From assembly GCF_021030645.1 (NCBI RefSeq), contig NZ_JACGCJ010000020.1, forward strand, positions 1-54,580: a DNA stretch of 54,580 nt, given 5' to 3'. This DNA is from Agrilactobacillus fermenti (GTDB lineage: Bacteria; Bacillota; Bacilli; Lactobacillales; Lactobacillaceae). Both the position numbers and the translations under genes were made by a program. Within the stretch, counting starts at the first letter, position 1. Every line of letters starts with the position of its first letter. Under the pieces are notes generated by a model that was given only the letters and a program-made list of their open reading frames with translations, did no database searches and was not told where the DNA came from. Below are positions 25,159-32,726 of the stretch, piece after piece.

Positions 25159-26076
25159 TTATAAGTCACGTCGCCGATAAAGGTGCCAAATCATGATGCC
25201 AACGCCCGCCAAAGACAAAATTATTGTAAATAACCACGAAAAGGGCTGCTTAGCTAGCGGCAATTTAACATTCATGCCATAGAAACCTGAGATTATTGGT
25301 GGAATTGCTAAAACAATTGACCAAACTGTTAAAAAGCGCATCGTTTCATTTAGATTATTATTTAAGATATTGTTATAAGCATTAGAAACACGATCGATCA
25401 CATCTGTCGCTAATTGAGCCATATCTTGAGCCTGTTCCAACTCAATAATCGCATCTTTTAAATGACTGCGTTCAAAATCCTTCAATTCGATCAATTGATC
25501 TTTACCTTCAGCTGATAACTTAAATTGCCGCACCGCTACCAAATTATTATTCGTTGCAGTTGTTAAATAGACCAAACTCTTGCCTAACTCGGTTAGTTGG
25601 TTGATTGCTTTATTGGTTGGTCGGCCTTTACGATTCTCCAATTTTGTCCGCCGATCATTGATGGCATCAATTGCGTCGAAAAACTGTTCCGTCAATAAAG
25701 TCAGCAATTGATACAAAACCGATAATGTTGAGCTAGTTGTTTCTTCTTCGATTAATTTTAAAACAGCAGCTTTTATCTGGGCCATATCTTGACCACCATG
25801 AAGCTGAATGGCAAACAAATCTGTATCATCACAAATAAACGCAATTGGAACGGTCCCATAACCCAACTTATTATCATGATGAATGATGCGAAAAATCAGC
25901 AGCCAAAAACCCGAATCAGCATCATATTCTAGTCTGGCACGTTCCTTAACATCTCGCGTGTATTTTAAAAATTTCTTTGGCAGCTGATATTTCTCTAACA
26001 GCGTTTTACCCCGATCTTGAGATAAATCTGTCAAATAGTGCCAATGCTGTTTATCAAATTGCACTGTTTCACTCAT
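25159..26076 (-). CDS. corA: CorA-family magnesium/divalent cation channel
   Basis: 305-residue protein with a large cytoplasmic N-terminal domain and a long helical stalk (about residues 150-240). Two C-terminal helices carry the signature GFYGMNVKLP in the loop after the first. The C-terminus is basic (HLYRRRDL), as usual in this family. It forms a pentameric channel for Mg2+ or related ions. The ATG has GGAGG 9 nt upstream. It is a single gene, divergent from the Ile T-box leader. Confidence 0.92.
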   Translation of the reverse strand: MSETVQFDKQHWHYLTDLSQDRGKTLLEKYQLPKKFLKYTRDVKERARLEYDADSGFWLLIFRIIHHDNKLGYGTVPIAFICDDTDLFAIQLHGGQDMAQIKAAVLKLIEEETTSSTLSVLYQLLTLLTEQFFDAIDAINDRRTKLENRKGRPTNKAINQLTELGKSLVYLTTATNNNLVAVRQFKLSAEGKDQLIELKDFERSHLKDAIIELEQAQDMAQLATDVIDRVSNAYNNILNNNLNETMRFLTVWSIVLAIPPIISGFYGMNVKLPLAKQPFSWLFTIILSLAGVGIMIWHLYRRRDL

Positions 26077-26142
26077 AGGCGTCCTCCTTGTCCATAGCTG
26101 TCTTTTATTTTACAATATCGCCGAGAAAATCTAAAAAACGGC

Positions 26143-26171
26143 TTGACATAGGATATGAATAAAATTATACT
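26143..26171 (+). promoter_or_regulatory. Promoter of the Ile T-box unit
   Basis: TTGACA at 26143 and TATACT at 26166 are separated by exactly 17 bp, a near-consensus vegetative promoter. Confidence 0.85.
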
Positions 26172-26184
26172 ACTGTTAACAATT

Positions 26185-26474
26185 GATTAATAAATGCTGT
26201 GAGACAGAAGAGTAGTCTTAAGCCCTGTCAGCGAGCTTCGTTAGGTGCAAGGAAGCCTTTAAGCTTAAGATGAAAATCCCTGTTGAGCTAGATACTGAAG
26301 TGCCAGTAAGTATCTTGGGGACACCCATTATCGTGTTAGCGCATCGTGTTATCTGTGCGTGAATCGAGGCAGCGATAGATCCATATCGCTGTAAATTAAG
26401 GTGGTACCACGTTGGATTATTCTAATCGTCCTTTAATGAAGTAAAGAGTTTATTTCATTAGAGGGCGTTTTTTT
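26185..26474 (+). promoter_or_regulatory. T-box leader, isoleucine-specific, controlling brnQ
   Basis: The T-box AAGGTGGTACCACG is at 26398-26411 and is followed at 26427-26474 by a terminator (CGTCCTTTAATGAA against TTCATTAGAGGGCG, then seven T). Stem I contains the AGAGTA strand, and the arms TCTTAAGC and GCTTAAGA close above the specifier loop GAAAATCCC. Its triplet at 26276-26278 is ATC (Ile), in the same register as ATG in the methionine T-box of this window. Confidence 0.92.
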
Positions 26475-26494
26475 ATTGTCAAGGAGATGGTTTC

Positions 26495-26620
26495 ATGGAA
26501 GATCAGATTCAGATTATCAGCAATTATTTCAAGCATCAACGACAATACTATGAGGAGCGATTTTCACATGAAAAGCTTAGAGGAACGGCAGCTATCTGCC
26601 AAAGACTATTTTGTAGTTAG
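26495..26620 (+). CDS. Possible leader peptide overlapping brnQ (41 residues)
   Basis: An ATG 8 nt after AAGGAG opens a 41-codon frame beginning MEDQIQIISNYFKHQRQYY. It runs 53 nt into brnQ in another frame before stopping. Three Ile residues fall among the first eight. It lies after the T-box terminator, so it would be translated only on read-through transcripts and could tune brnQ translation by coupling. It may also be a chance frame. Confidence 0.4.
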   Translation: MEDQIQIISNYFKHQRQYYEERFSHEKLRGTAAICQRLFCS

Positions 26621-27950
26621 TTCATTATTATTTGGTTTATTTTTCGGTGCGGGCAATTTAATTTTTCCCCTACATTTAGGACAACTAGCAGGCGGTCATT
26701 GGCTGACCGCTGCCCTAGGTTTCTTAGTCACCGCAGTGGTACTGCCATTGTTATCTGTACTTGCAATTAGTGTCACGCATTCTGAAGGTGTTTATGATAT
26801 TGGCAAACCTCTGGGGCCAGCTTTCGCATTAGCTTTCATGGTCTTAATTCATGCAACGATCGGCCCACTTTTTGGGACACCACGGACGGCAACGATTCCT
26901 TTTTCCGTAGGGGTACAACCATTGCTTCCAAATCAGTTAACCCATGTCGGTCTACTGATCTTTTCAGCGCTTTTCTTTGGTGCAGCTTACTTATTCTCAT
27001 ACAAGCAAAACCGCATTATGGCAAGTGTAGGTAAAGTCTTAAATCCACTGTTTCTATTACTATTATTTTTTGTTTTCTTTTTAGGCTTTGTTAAACCACT
27101 AGGCACGGCTTCCGCGCAAGTTTCAACCACTGCATACCAACATGCGTCATTTTTTAACGGCTTCTTACAAGGTTACAACACAATGGATGCTTTGGCAGGA
27201 TTAGCTTTTGGAGTTACCGTGGTTACTGCGGTAAAGGGTCTTGGTGTCCATAAATCTAGTCGTGTTTCCCTTGTTACTGCCAAAGCTGGTGTTTTTGCCA
27301 CCGGAACGATCGGTTTGATTTATCTTGGTTTGATTGTAATGGGTGCAACTTCTTTAGCCTATTTTAAAGTCTCAGCTGATGGCGGAGTCGTATTCAATCA
27401 AATTGTGACCCACTATATGGGTGCCTTTGGTCACGCTGTTCTAGCAACTCTGCTAACAGTGACTTGCTTGACCACAGCTATCGGTCTAGTAGCCGCTTTT
27501 GCCCAAGACTTCCATAAACATTTCTCTAAAGTCAGCTACCGAACTTGGTTGGGACTTATGTGTGCCGCTTCATTCTTAACTGCTAACTTTGGTCTTGATC
27601 AAATCATTGCTTGGTCAACACCAATGCTCATGTTCTTATATCCGTTTGCGATGGTTTTGATCTTACTATCTTTGACATCACCATTATTTCATCGTGATTC
27701 AGTTGTATACTTCTTTGTTGTCTTATTCACGGCAATTCCAGCTTTATCTGATATGGTCGTTGCTTTCCCGGCTGTCGTCAGTCAAAGTACTTTTGGTAAA
27801 GGGGTTGCTCGTTTGCAGCAATACTTGCCGTTCGCAAATATGGGCATGGATTGGGTCGTTCCTGCTTTGGTCGGCTTAGCCTTAGGGTTGACGGTTCATT
27901 TTGTTCGTGCCGCCGCCGCCCAACGCTCCGAAAGTATGGAACAAAATTAA
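26568..27950 (+). CDS. brnQ: Branched-chain amino acid carrier
   Basis: 460-residue LIVCS-family transporter with 12 helices. The family is clear from SSLLFGLFFGAGNLIFPLHL, the GTPRTATIPFSVG loop, LQGYNTMDALAGLAFG and the C-terminal LPFANMGMDWVVPALVG. It imports Ile, Leu and Val with a cation. A longer in-frame start exists upstream, but the ATG at 26568 has GAGGAG 10 nt before it and begins the conserved N-terminus. Expression is controlled by the Ile T-box directly upstream. Confidence 0.93.
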   Translation: MKSLEERQLSAKDYFVVSSLLFGLFFGAGNLIFPLHLGQLAGGHWLTAALGFLVTAVVLPLLSVLAISVTHSEGVYDIGKPLGPAFALAFMVLIHATIGPLFGTPRTATIPFSVGVQPLLPNQLTHVGLLIFSALFFGAAYLFSYKQNRIMASVGKVLNPLFLLLLFFVFFLGFVKPLGTASAQVSTTAYQHASFFNGFLQGYNTMDALAGLAFGVTVVTAVKGLGVHKSSRVSLVTAKAGVFATGTIGLIYLGLIVMGATSLAYFKVSADGGVVFNQIVTHYMGAFGHAVLATLLTVTCLTTAIGLVAAFAQDFHKHFSKVSYRTWLGLMCAASFLTANFGLDQIIAWSTPMLMFLYPFAMVLILLSLTSPLFHRDSVVYFFVVLFTAIPALSDMVVAFPAVVSQSTFGKGVARLQQYLPFANMGMDWVVPALVGLALGLTVHFVRAAAAQRSESMEQN

Positions 27951-28019
27951 AACTAATTGAAACCTACTTTTCCAGCAGCTTCATTTATGTGATAATTGCC
28001 TTGGAAAGGATGCGTATTC

Positions 28020-28301
28020 ATGAAAGTTATCAATGTTGCATTAAAAGTAAAACCAGATCAGTTATCGGCTTATGAAGCTTTTATCGCAGATCTCGTCGCT
28101 GGATCGCGGGCAGAAAGTGGTAATTTGAGCTATGGACATTACAAAAAGCTTGGCACAGACAATGAATATGAAATTATTGAACATTGGCAAGATGAAGCGG
28201 CTGTTGCGGTACATAACCAAACACCACATTTTCAAAGGTTTCTCAATGAAGTCGATCAATATCTTGTAGCTGAACCTGAAATTTTAAGGATGACTTTATA
28301 A
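28020..28301 (+). CDS. ABM-domain protein (YgiN-like antibiotic biosynthesis monooxygenase fold)
   Basis: Small 93-residue ferredoxin-fold protein. The pattern VKPDQLSAYEAFIADLV, SRAESGNLSYGHYK, YEIIEHWQDEAAVAVH and TPHFQRFL is typical of the ABM dimeric alpha/beta-barrel family. Many members are quinol monooxygenases or act on small aromatic compounds; the role here is unknown. The ATG at 28020 has AAAGGA about 9 nt upstream. It follows brnQ by 69 bp and may be read through from it, but no functional link is evident. Confidence 0.85.
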   Translation: MKVINVALKVKPDQLSAYEAFIADLVAGSRAESGNLSYGHYKKLGTDNEYEIIEHWQDEAAVAVHNQTPHFQRFLNEVDQYLVAEPEILRMTL

Positions 28302-28341
28302 CTCGGTTAGGATAATTTAGGCTAGCTGGTGCAAATTTAAA

Positions 28342-28447
28342 TAGAGGGACGGCAACAAAAATAATGTTTTGTAGCTACCCCTCTATTTGTTTGCAAACAG
28401 TTTTATTTTAACCGGGTTCCAAAAGACAATACCTTCACCCAATGGAA
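28342..28447. repeat. Diverged copy of the interspersed repeat, with terminator-like hairpin
   Basis: It contains AACAAAA/TTTTGT inside an outer stem AAATAGAGGG/CCCTCTATTT (28340-28388), followed by GGGTTCCAAAAGACAATACC, which aligns with the other copies. The outer stem differs in sequence from other copies but still pairs. It probably also terminates the two converging genes. Confidence 0.55.
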
Positions 28448-28459
28448 AAGTTAAGCTAG

Positions 28460-29332
28460 TTAGTTTTTGCTAGCCTGACGATGATAAATCAAACTCGTGA
28501 TGAGTACCAAAATAAGACCACCAACAATAAAAATGCCACTGAGCATATAAACTCGCCCAACTGCCTTATCAATCCAACTATCTAATATACCTTGCAATTG
28601 GCGGCTTATGTTTGTCACAGTTGGGATCAAACGCATACGTGCTATGAACGTGCCCACTCCACTGATCAATGTGCCCCCAGTAAGCCCATAGCCTAAGTAC
28701 CGCAAACCCAGGGTTATACTAGCGGCATTTAACAAAATAATCACTAGACAAACAATTGCAATCATACCTGTGACGATCATTGCCATTTGAATCGCCTTTT
28801 TGATAGTTTGCAAGCGTTGGCTCAATGCTGTTGCCTGGGGTTGTATATTTCGATCCAGATAATTTTTAATTGTGCCATCGAGCTCACTTAAAATCGAATC
28901 TAAATTAACATTTAATAAGGTGTCCGGAATCAGTGTTTTGATTTTTTCACGAATAATTGCCTGAATCGTTGTTGTTGGGACCGGATCAGTTTGACCTTGA
29001 TACACATTATGGATCGTTTTATCAGCAATCTGCACAACAGAGGGTTGATCGATCAGATGACCTGTTATTTCCTGAGATAGGCCATTTTGAGTCCCAGATT
29101 GATTGATCTGCTGCTGTAACTCAGTCACCAATGCTTTTTGATTTTTGGGCTGGTTAACGACTGACTGAGTAAACGACTCATTTAGCACCGTTTTGTGTGC
29201 TAGGTATGTCCCCACAAAACCTGCAAAGGTAAACATCAAAATAATTGTAAATACCCATAATAATGCACGGTGTTTGGTGCCTCCAGTTCGATTGTTGTTT
29301 CCTTGCTTAGACGTGCGGCGTGTGGCATCCAT
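28460..29332 (-). CDS. Hypothetical membrane protein, 290 residues
   Basis: A basic N-terminus is followed by a first helix (WVFTIILMFTFAGFVGTYL), an extracytoplasmic region of about 130 residues and three further helices in the C-terminal half (MIVTGMIAIVCLVIILL and others). The outer region has helical, Gln-rich segments. No family was recognised beyond general similarity to lactobacillar membrane proteins. AAGGA lies about 5 nt before the ATG. It stands alone as a single transcription unit. Confidence 0.7.
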   Translation of the reverse strand: MDATRRTSKQGNNNRTGGTKHRALLWVFTIILMFTFAGFVGTYLAHKTVLNESFTQSVVNQPKNQKALVTELQQQINQSGTQNGLSQEITGHLIDQPSVVQIADKTIHNVYQGQTDPVPTTTIQAIIREKIKTLIPDTLLNVNLDSILSELDGTIKNYLDRNIQPQATALSQRLQTIKKAIQMAMIVTGMIAIVCLVIILLNAASITLGLRYLGYGLTGGTLISGVGTFIARMRLIPTVTNISRQLQGILDSWIDKAVGRVYMLSGIFIVGGLILVLITSLIYHRQASKN

Positions 29333-29482
29333 AGAATCCTTCTTTCAAAAATTACTAACTTAATTAGTATAGCATTTCTGCAATCGCGCAAGCAGGTCAA
29401 AACAAATTAGATTTAAAATGTTATAATAAAGTTCCTTGGCAGGGGCACCACTTTAGCATTTTTAAATGCGATTAAAGTAAAA

Positions 29483-29524
29483 GAAAAGTAGCTGAAAACA
29501 TACATTCGTTTTCAGCTACTTTTC
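29483..29524 (-). terminator. Terminator of the Fe-S assembly-like gene
   Basis: A perfect 17-bp stem (GAAAAGTAGCTGAAAAC and its complement) with an 8-nt loop is followed on the minus strand by TTTTAC. Confidence 0.85.
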
Positions 29525-29563
29525 ATATACAATTATTAATGTGATTTAACCATGTCTGTGCAT

Positions 29564-29971
29564 CTAGCAGATTTTACCGCCAAGATCGTTCATTTCTTTG
29601 CGCCGAGCGTCGCTTTGACTTAACGCTGCCTGATCAACTTTTGTAACGGTCACCCCACCATCAATCAAGCCACCATCATCTTTCAATACCAAACCGGCAT
29701 TTTTATAATCCAAACTCAACCCATTACCTAAATATGGCTTTTCACCATCAGAAATATATAATTGATAATCAGTGTTATTTTCAACAGGTGTCTGATAGTC
29801 GTCATCGGCATGTGTTCCAACAACTAGCTGAAACTTATTGCCAATCGCACACGACCCGCCTAATTTGGAAAATTTACTAGAACCATCGTCTGTAGCCAAG
29901 AAGACATAGCTTCCTGAATCAATTTTATCGGCTAAATAAGCTCGAGCAGCTGCTTTAATGTTAATTTGCAT
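29564..29971 (-). CDS. Fe-S cluster biosynthesis (HesB/IscA-like) family protein
   Basis: 135-residue cytoplasmic protein with the fold pattern of the Fe-S biosynthesis domain: INIKAAARAYLADKI, a GGSCAIGNKFQLVVG segment and NGLSLDYKNAGLVLKDDGGL. The usual C-terminal cysteine pair of IscA is not present in CxC form; single cysteines are near residue 59 and at the C-terminus. It is therefore the lactobacillar variant whose role in cluster assembly is uncertain. A longer in-frame start is rejected because the ATG at 29971 has GGAGG 7 nt upstream. Confidence 0.7.
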   Translation of the reverse strand: MQINIKAAARAYLADKIDSGSYVFLATDDGSSKFSKLGGSCAIGNKFQLVVGTHADDDYQTPVENNTDYQLYISDGEKPYLGNGLSLDYKNAGLVLKDDGGLIDGGVTVTKVDQAALSQSDARRKEMNDLGGKIC

Positions 29972-30016
29972 TTGACGCCCTCCTCTTAAACTAAAGTGAC
30001 AAATACCACTAAAATA

Positions 30017-30030
30017 AATTGTATACAATT
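30017..30030. promoter_or_regulatory. Perfect 14-bp palindrome, operator candidate
   Basis: AATTGTATACAATT lies 46 bp upstream of the Fe-S-like gene and 137 bp upstream of nrdI, in the shared divergent space. It also contains a -10-like TATACA. The binding protein is unknown. Confidence 0.35.
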
Positions 30031-30166
30031 CATTTTCTAACATTATTGTATGCGCCTAAGGTCAGAGATGCAAGTATTTCACCTCAAGCCATCTAACTTA
30101 ACAACCCTTAACTTCTATAAAAATAACTGCTATAGTTTTATTATCCCTAGGAAAGTGTGATTTTAT

Positions 30167-30622
30167 ATGATGAACATTCTCTACATATCTATTTCAGGCA
30201 ATACGCGTGCGTTTGTTAAAAACCTACAAGACTACGCGGCAGCACAACATCAACATGATCAAAATCACCCCGAAATTCATTTGAAAGAGATCAGCGAAGC
30301 TTCACCAGAAACTCAAGAAAATGAAGATTTTTTCTGTTTTGTGCCAACTTATCTTGAAGGCGGCAATGGTATTGACAATGGGACAGAAGAGATCATGACA
30401 AACGCCATGCGTGAATATATTGAATATGGCAACAACGCCAGCCACTGTCTGGGCATCATTGGCAGCGGCAACAAGAATTTTAATAACCAATATTGCTTAA
30501 CGGCTAAGCAATATGCGGCAGAATTTCATGCCCCTTTCATCACTGATTATGAACTTCGCGGCACAAAAGATGATGTTGTTCGAATTTATCAAATTTTGGA
30601 AACCCAATTGACCAAAAAATAA
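30167..30622 (+). CDS. nrdI: NrdI, flavodoxin-like activator of class Ib ribonucleotide reductase
   Basis: 151-residue flavoprotein that supplies the oxidant for assembly of the dimanganese-tyrosyl cofactor of NrdF. The FMN phosphate loop is SISGNTRAFV at residues 8-17, and later cofactor loops include PTYLEGGNGIDNGTEE and IGSGNKNFNNQYC. The length is normal for Gram-positive NrdI. It stands alone: nrdE, nrdF and nrdH are not in the window. Two adjacent ATG codons open the gene; the ribosome site (AGGAAAG) is weak and somewhat distant. A clean terminator follows. Confidence 0.93.
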   Translation: MMNILYISISGNTRAFVKNLQDYAAAQHQHDQNHPEIHLKEISEASPETQENEDFFCFVPTYLEGGNGIDNGTEEIMTNAMREYIEYGNNASHCLGIIGSGNKNFNNQYCLTAKQYAAEFHAPFITDYELRGTKDDVVRIYQILETQLTKK

Positions 30623-30706
30623 CTTTTTTGAAAAAAATTACGCTATATCGAGTATTTTATAAGCCGCTTTCATGAAAAACTTTAAACATTTATGCACAAT
30701 CCATTT

Positions 30707-30746
30707 AATTCAAAATCCTATTTTATCAGGATTTTGAATTTTTTTA
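30707..30746 (+). terminator. nrdI terminator
   Basis: AATTCAAAATCCT and AGGATTTTGAATT form a perfect 13-bp stem with an 8-nt loop, followed by a T run. Confidence 0.88.
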
Positions 30747-30797
30747 TTTCTTTTTAGTAACAAAACAAATGTTCGCGTTACTCAATATTAACGCTTC

Positions 30798-30814
30798 TGT
30801 AACGTGCTTGTTAC
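30798..30814 (+). promoter_or_regulatory. WalR (YycF)-type box upstream of the LysM protein
   Basis: TGTAAC-GTGCT-TGTTAC matches the WalR direct-repeat consensus TGTWAH-N5-TGTWAH at every fixed position. It lies about 100 bp before the start codon of a secreted cell-wall protein, the expected kind of target. Confidence 0.6.
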
Positions 30815-30912
30815 ATTAACCAGTTATTCTATAGCTCGTAACTTTGACGAACGCGTTTGTCGATTGGGTTACTGTCGTTAGCAACTCAAGAGAAGAAGGA
30901 GTTTTTATATTC

Positions 30913-31527
30913 ATGAAAAAACAAGCACTAGTAGGTTTACTATTCGCCGGTACAATTGCATTGACAGCATTAGGTGCAAACCAAGCAGAAGCTGCAGTCG
31001 ACAATGGCAACGGCACGGTAACGGTCGAGGCTGGTGACACTTACATGAGCATTGCCGGTAACTACGGCATGCAAGTTTCCGCATTGGAACAGTTGAACAA
31101 CCGTGAAGTTGGCGGCTTTGACTTAATTTACCCAGGTGAATTAGTTCATGTAGCCGGCGCTGCACAAGCACAAGCAGCCCAAACACAACCAGCTGCCGTT
31201 GAACAAGCTCCTCAAAGCACAGCAGCGCAAACAACAAATACTGCGAACACAAGTGCTCAAAATGCTGGTACTTACAAAATTTCATTTTATGATCCAGCTG
31301 TTTTAGGCTCAAACATGGGCTACGGCGGTGTCGCTGCGAACCTATCTGTTTTCCCTAGAGGGACTCATTTACGTATCACCCTTGCAGACGGGACGGTCTT
31401 AGACCGAGTGGTAAACGATACTGGTACTTTTGCTTATAGCAACCCACAACAATTGGATGTCGCAATGCCAAATAGCGCTATTCCAAGTTATGGTGTGACT
31501 TCAGCTACAGTTCAAGTGATCGGCTAA
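30913..31527 (+). CDS. Secreted LysM and 3D/double-psi-barrel cell-wall protein (YocH-like)
   Basis: 204-residue exported protein. A signal peptide (KKQALVGLLFAGTIALTALG, cleavage after AEA) is followed by one LysM peptidoglycan-binding domain (VEAGDTYMSIAGNYGMQVSA, about residues 35-80), an Ala/Gln/Thr linker and a C-terminal 3D-like barrel. The barrel shows RVVNDTGTFAYSNPQQLDVAM with the key aspartates. This resembles B. subtilis YocH and lytic-transglycosylase-like barrel proteins that act in wall turnover. The start has AGGAG 11 nt upstream; a longer in-frame start would disrupt the signal peptide. A WalR-type box lies upstream. Confidence 0.88.
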   Translation: MKKQALVGLLFAGTIALTALGANQAEAAVDNGNGTVTVEAGDTYMSIAGNYGMQVSALEQLNNREVGGFDLIYPGELVHVAGAAQAQAAQTQPAAVEQAPQSTAAQTTNTANTSAQNAGTYKISFYDPAVLGSNMGYGGVAANLSVFPRGTHLRITLADGTVLDRVVNDTGTFAYSNPQQLDVAMPNSAIPSYGVTSATVQVIG

Positions 31528-31540
31528 TTTGAATTATATT

Positions 31541-31719
31541 AGAGTGAGACAAAAGGTGCCCAGCGCCCAAGCATCATCAAGAATTACGAAAAATGGTGGA
31601 CTTTCCGTTTGAGCCATTCGTCGTTGAGTGAGGGCGTTGCCTTTTGGAACACGTTTAAGATACAAGCGTCCTTGAAACAATCAGGGCCGTAGACAAAACG
31701 TTGATTTTGTCCCGCCCCC
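31541..31719. repeat. Full-length copy of the interspersed repeat family
   Basis: About 179 bp, running from GAGTGAGACAAAAGG to GATTTTGTCCCGCC. It is clearly similar to the reverse complement of 36306-36485, with shared blocks CGAAAAATGGTGG, TTTGAGCCATTCGT, GTTGCCTTTTGG and ACACGTTTAA. Terminal and internal parts can pair into a large folded structure. Confidence 0.85.
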
Positions 31720-31736
31720 ATTATATTTAATAAATC

Positions 31737-31787
31737 AAAAAATCGTCATTCTCAGGTATATCAAACATCTGAGAATGACGGTTTTTT
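31737..31787. terminator. Bidirectional terminator between the LysM gene and cpfC
   Basis: AAAAAATCGTCATTCTCAG and CTGAGAATGACGGTTTTTT pair almost perfectly around a 13-nt loop, with A and T runs on opposite ends. Confidence 0.85.
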
Positions 31788-31796
31788 AGTTAGCAT

Positions 31797-32726
31797 TTAA
31801 GATTCCATCGTGTACAATCGTTCAACTTCGGATTCTAGCGCATTGATCAAGGGCTCATCAGCATTTGGCATCCGTAGTCGTGTTAACGTCCCCCCACTAT
31901 TTTCAATCGCAGCTTTCAATTCGATGTCTACGTCATAACGAATCTCAAGATTATCACTAATAAAACCGATCGAAGCAGAAACAATATGTTTAAAACCTTT
32001 ATTTTGAATCAAATCTTTGGCAACCTCGACGAAGTCCGGCCCGATCCACTGGTCGCCAGTTCGGCCGGCACTTTGCCAGGCAATCGTATATTGATTTGCC
32101 TTTAAGTCAGCCGCAGCAGCAATCGCATGAATATTTGCTTCAATTTGTGCTTTATAAGGATCCCCAGTTTCAATAATTTTTAGTGGCAAACTGTGTGCAC
32201 TAAAGATAACTTGCGTGGTTTCTTGTTCGGTCAGTGATGCTAAGTCAGTCAGTTGATCACTCCAAAAATGGATCAAATCATCATTTTCCCACCAACTCTT
32301 AGCTGGAATATATTTGATGCCATCATAGGCTGCTAGAGCTGCTTTCGCACGATTATGGTAATCTTCTGTCGAAAAAGTCGAATAATGTGGCGCAAGTGGT
32401 ATGCCATAGATGGTTTGGATGCCTTGACTTGCGATTTGATCGACAGCATCTTTGATGAATGGGTGAATATATTTCAAGCCAACAAAAACCTCGTACTGAT
32501 CAGGAAACGTCTTGTTCAACTTTTTCTGCAATGCATCAGCCTGAGCTTGAGTAATTTTTGCTAACGGCGATGTGCCACCGATCGCTTTGTAGCGTGCAAC
32601 CAAGTCATTATAAAGCTCTGGGGTTGGTTGATGGTTATGCCGAATATTCGTATAGTACGCCATAATATCTGTTAAGTCATAAGGTGTCCCATAAGCCATC
32701 AATAAAATTGCCTTTTTATGATTCAT
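31797..32726 (-). CDS. hemH: Coproporphyrin III ferrochelatase
   Basis: 309-residue cytoplasmic enzyme (CpfC/HemH) that inserts Fe2+ into a porphyrin. In Gram-positive bacteria the substrate is coproporphyrin III and the product coproheme. Family residues are AYGTPYDLTDIMAYY at the N-terminus, the catalytic His in IFSAHSLPLK near residue 182 and the catalytic Glu in GFISDNLEIRYDVD near residue 262. It overlaps the MFS gene by 4 nt (ATGA), which suggests coupled translation because its own ribosome site is weak. It is the last gene of the chdC-MFS-cpfC operon and ends at a strong terminator. Confidence 0.94.
   Translation of the reverse strand: MNHKKAILLMAYGTPYDLTDIMAYYTNIRHNHQPTPELYNDLVARYKAIGGTSPLAKITQAQADALQKKLNKTFPDQYEVFVGLKYIHPFIKDAVDQIASQGIQTIYGIPLAPHYSTFSTEDYHNRAKAALAAYDGIKYIPAKSWWENDDLIHFWSDQLTDLASLTEQETTQVIFSAHSLPLKIIETGDPYKAQIEANIHAIAAAADLKANQYTIAWQSAGRTGDQWIGPDFVEVAKDLIQNKGFKHIVSASIGFISDNLEIRYDVDIELKAAIENSGGTLTRLRMPNADEPLINALESEVERLYTMES

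Noticed and set aside
31541-31719. Repeat copy as a degenerate protein-coding fragment
   Set aside because: All frames are interrupted, similarity between copies follows nucleotide blocks with insertions not in multiples of three, and no protein motif was seen.
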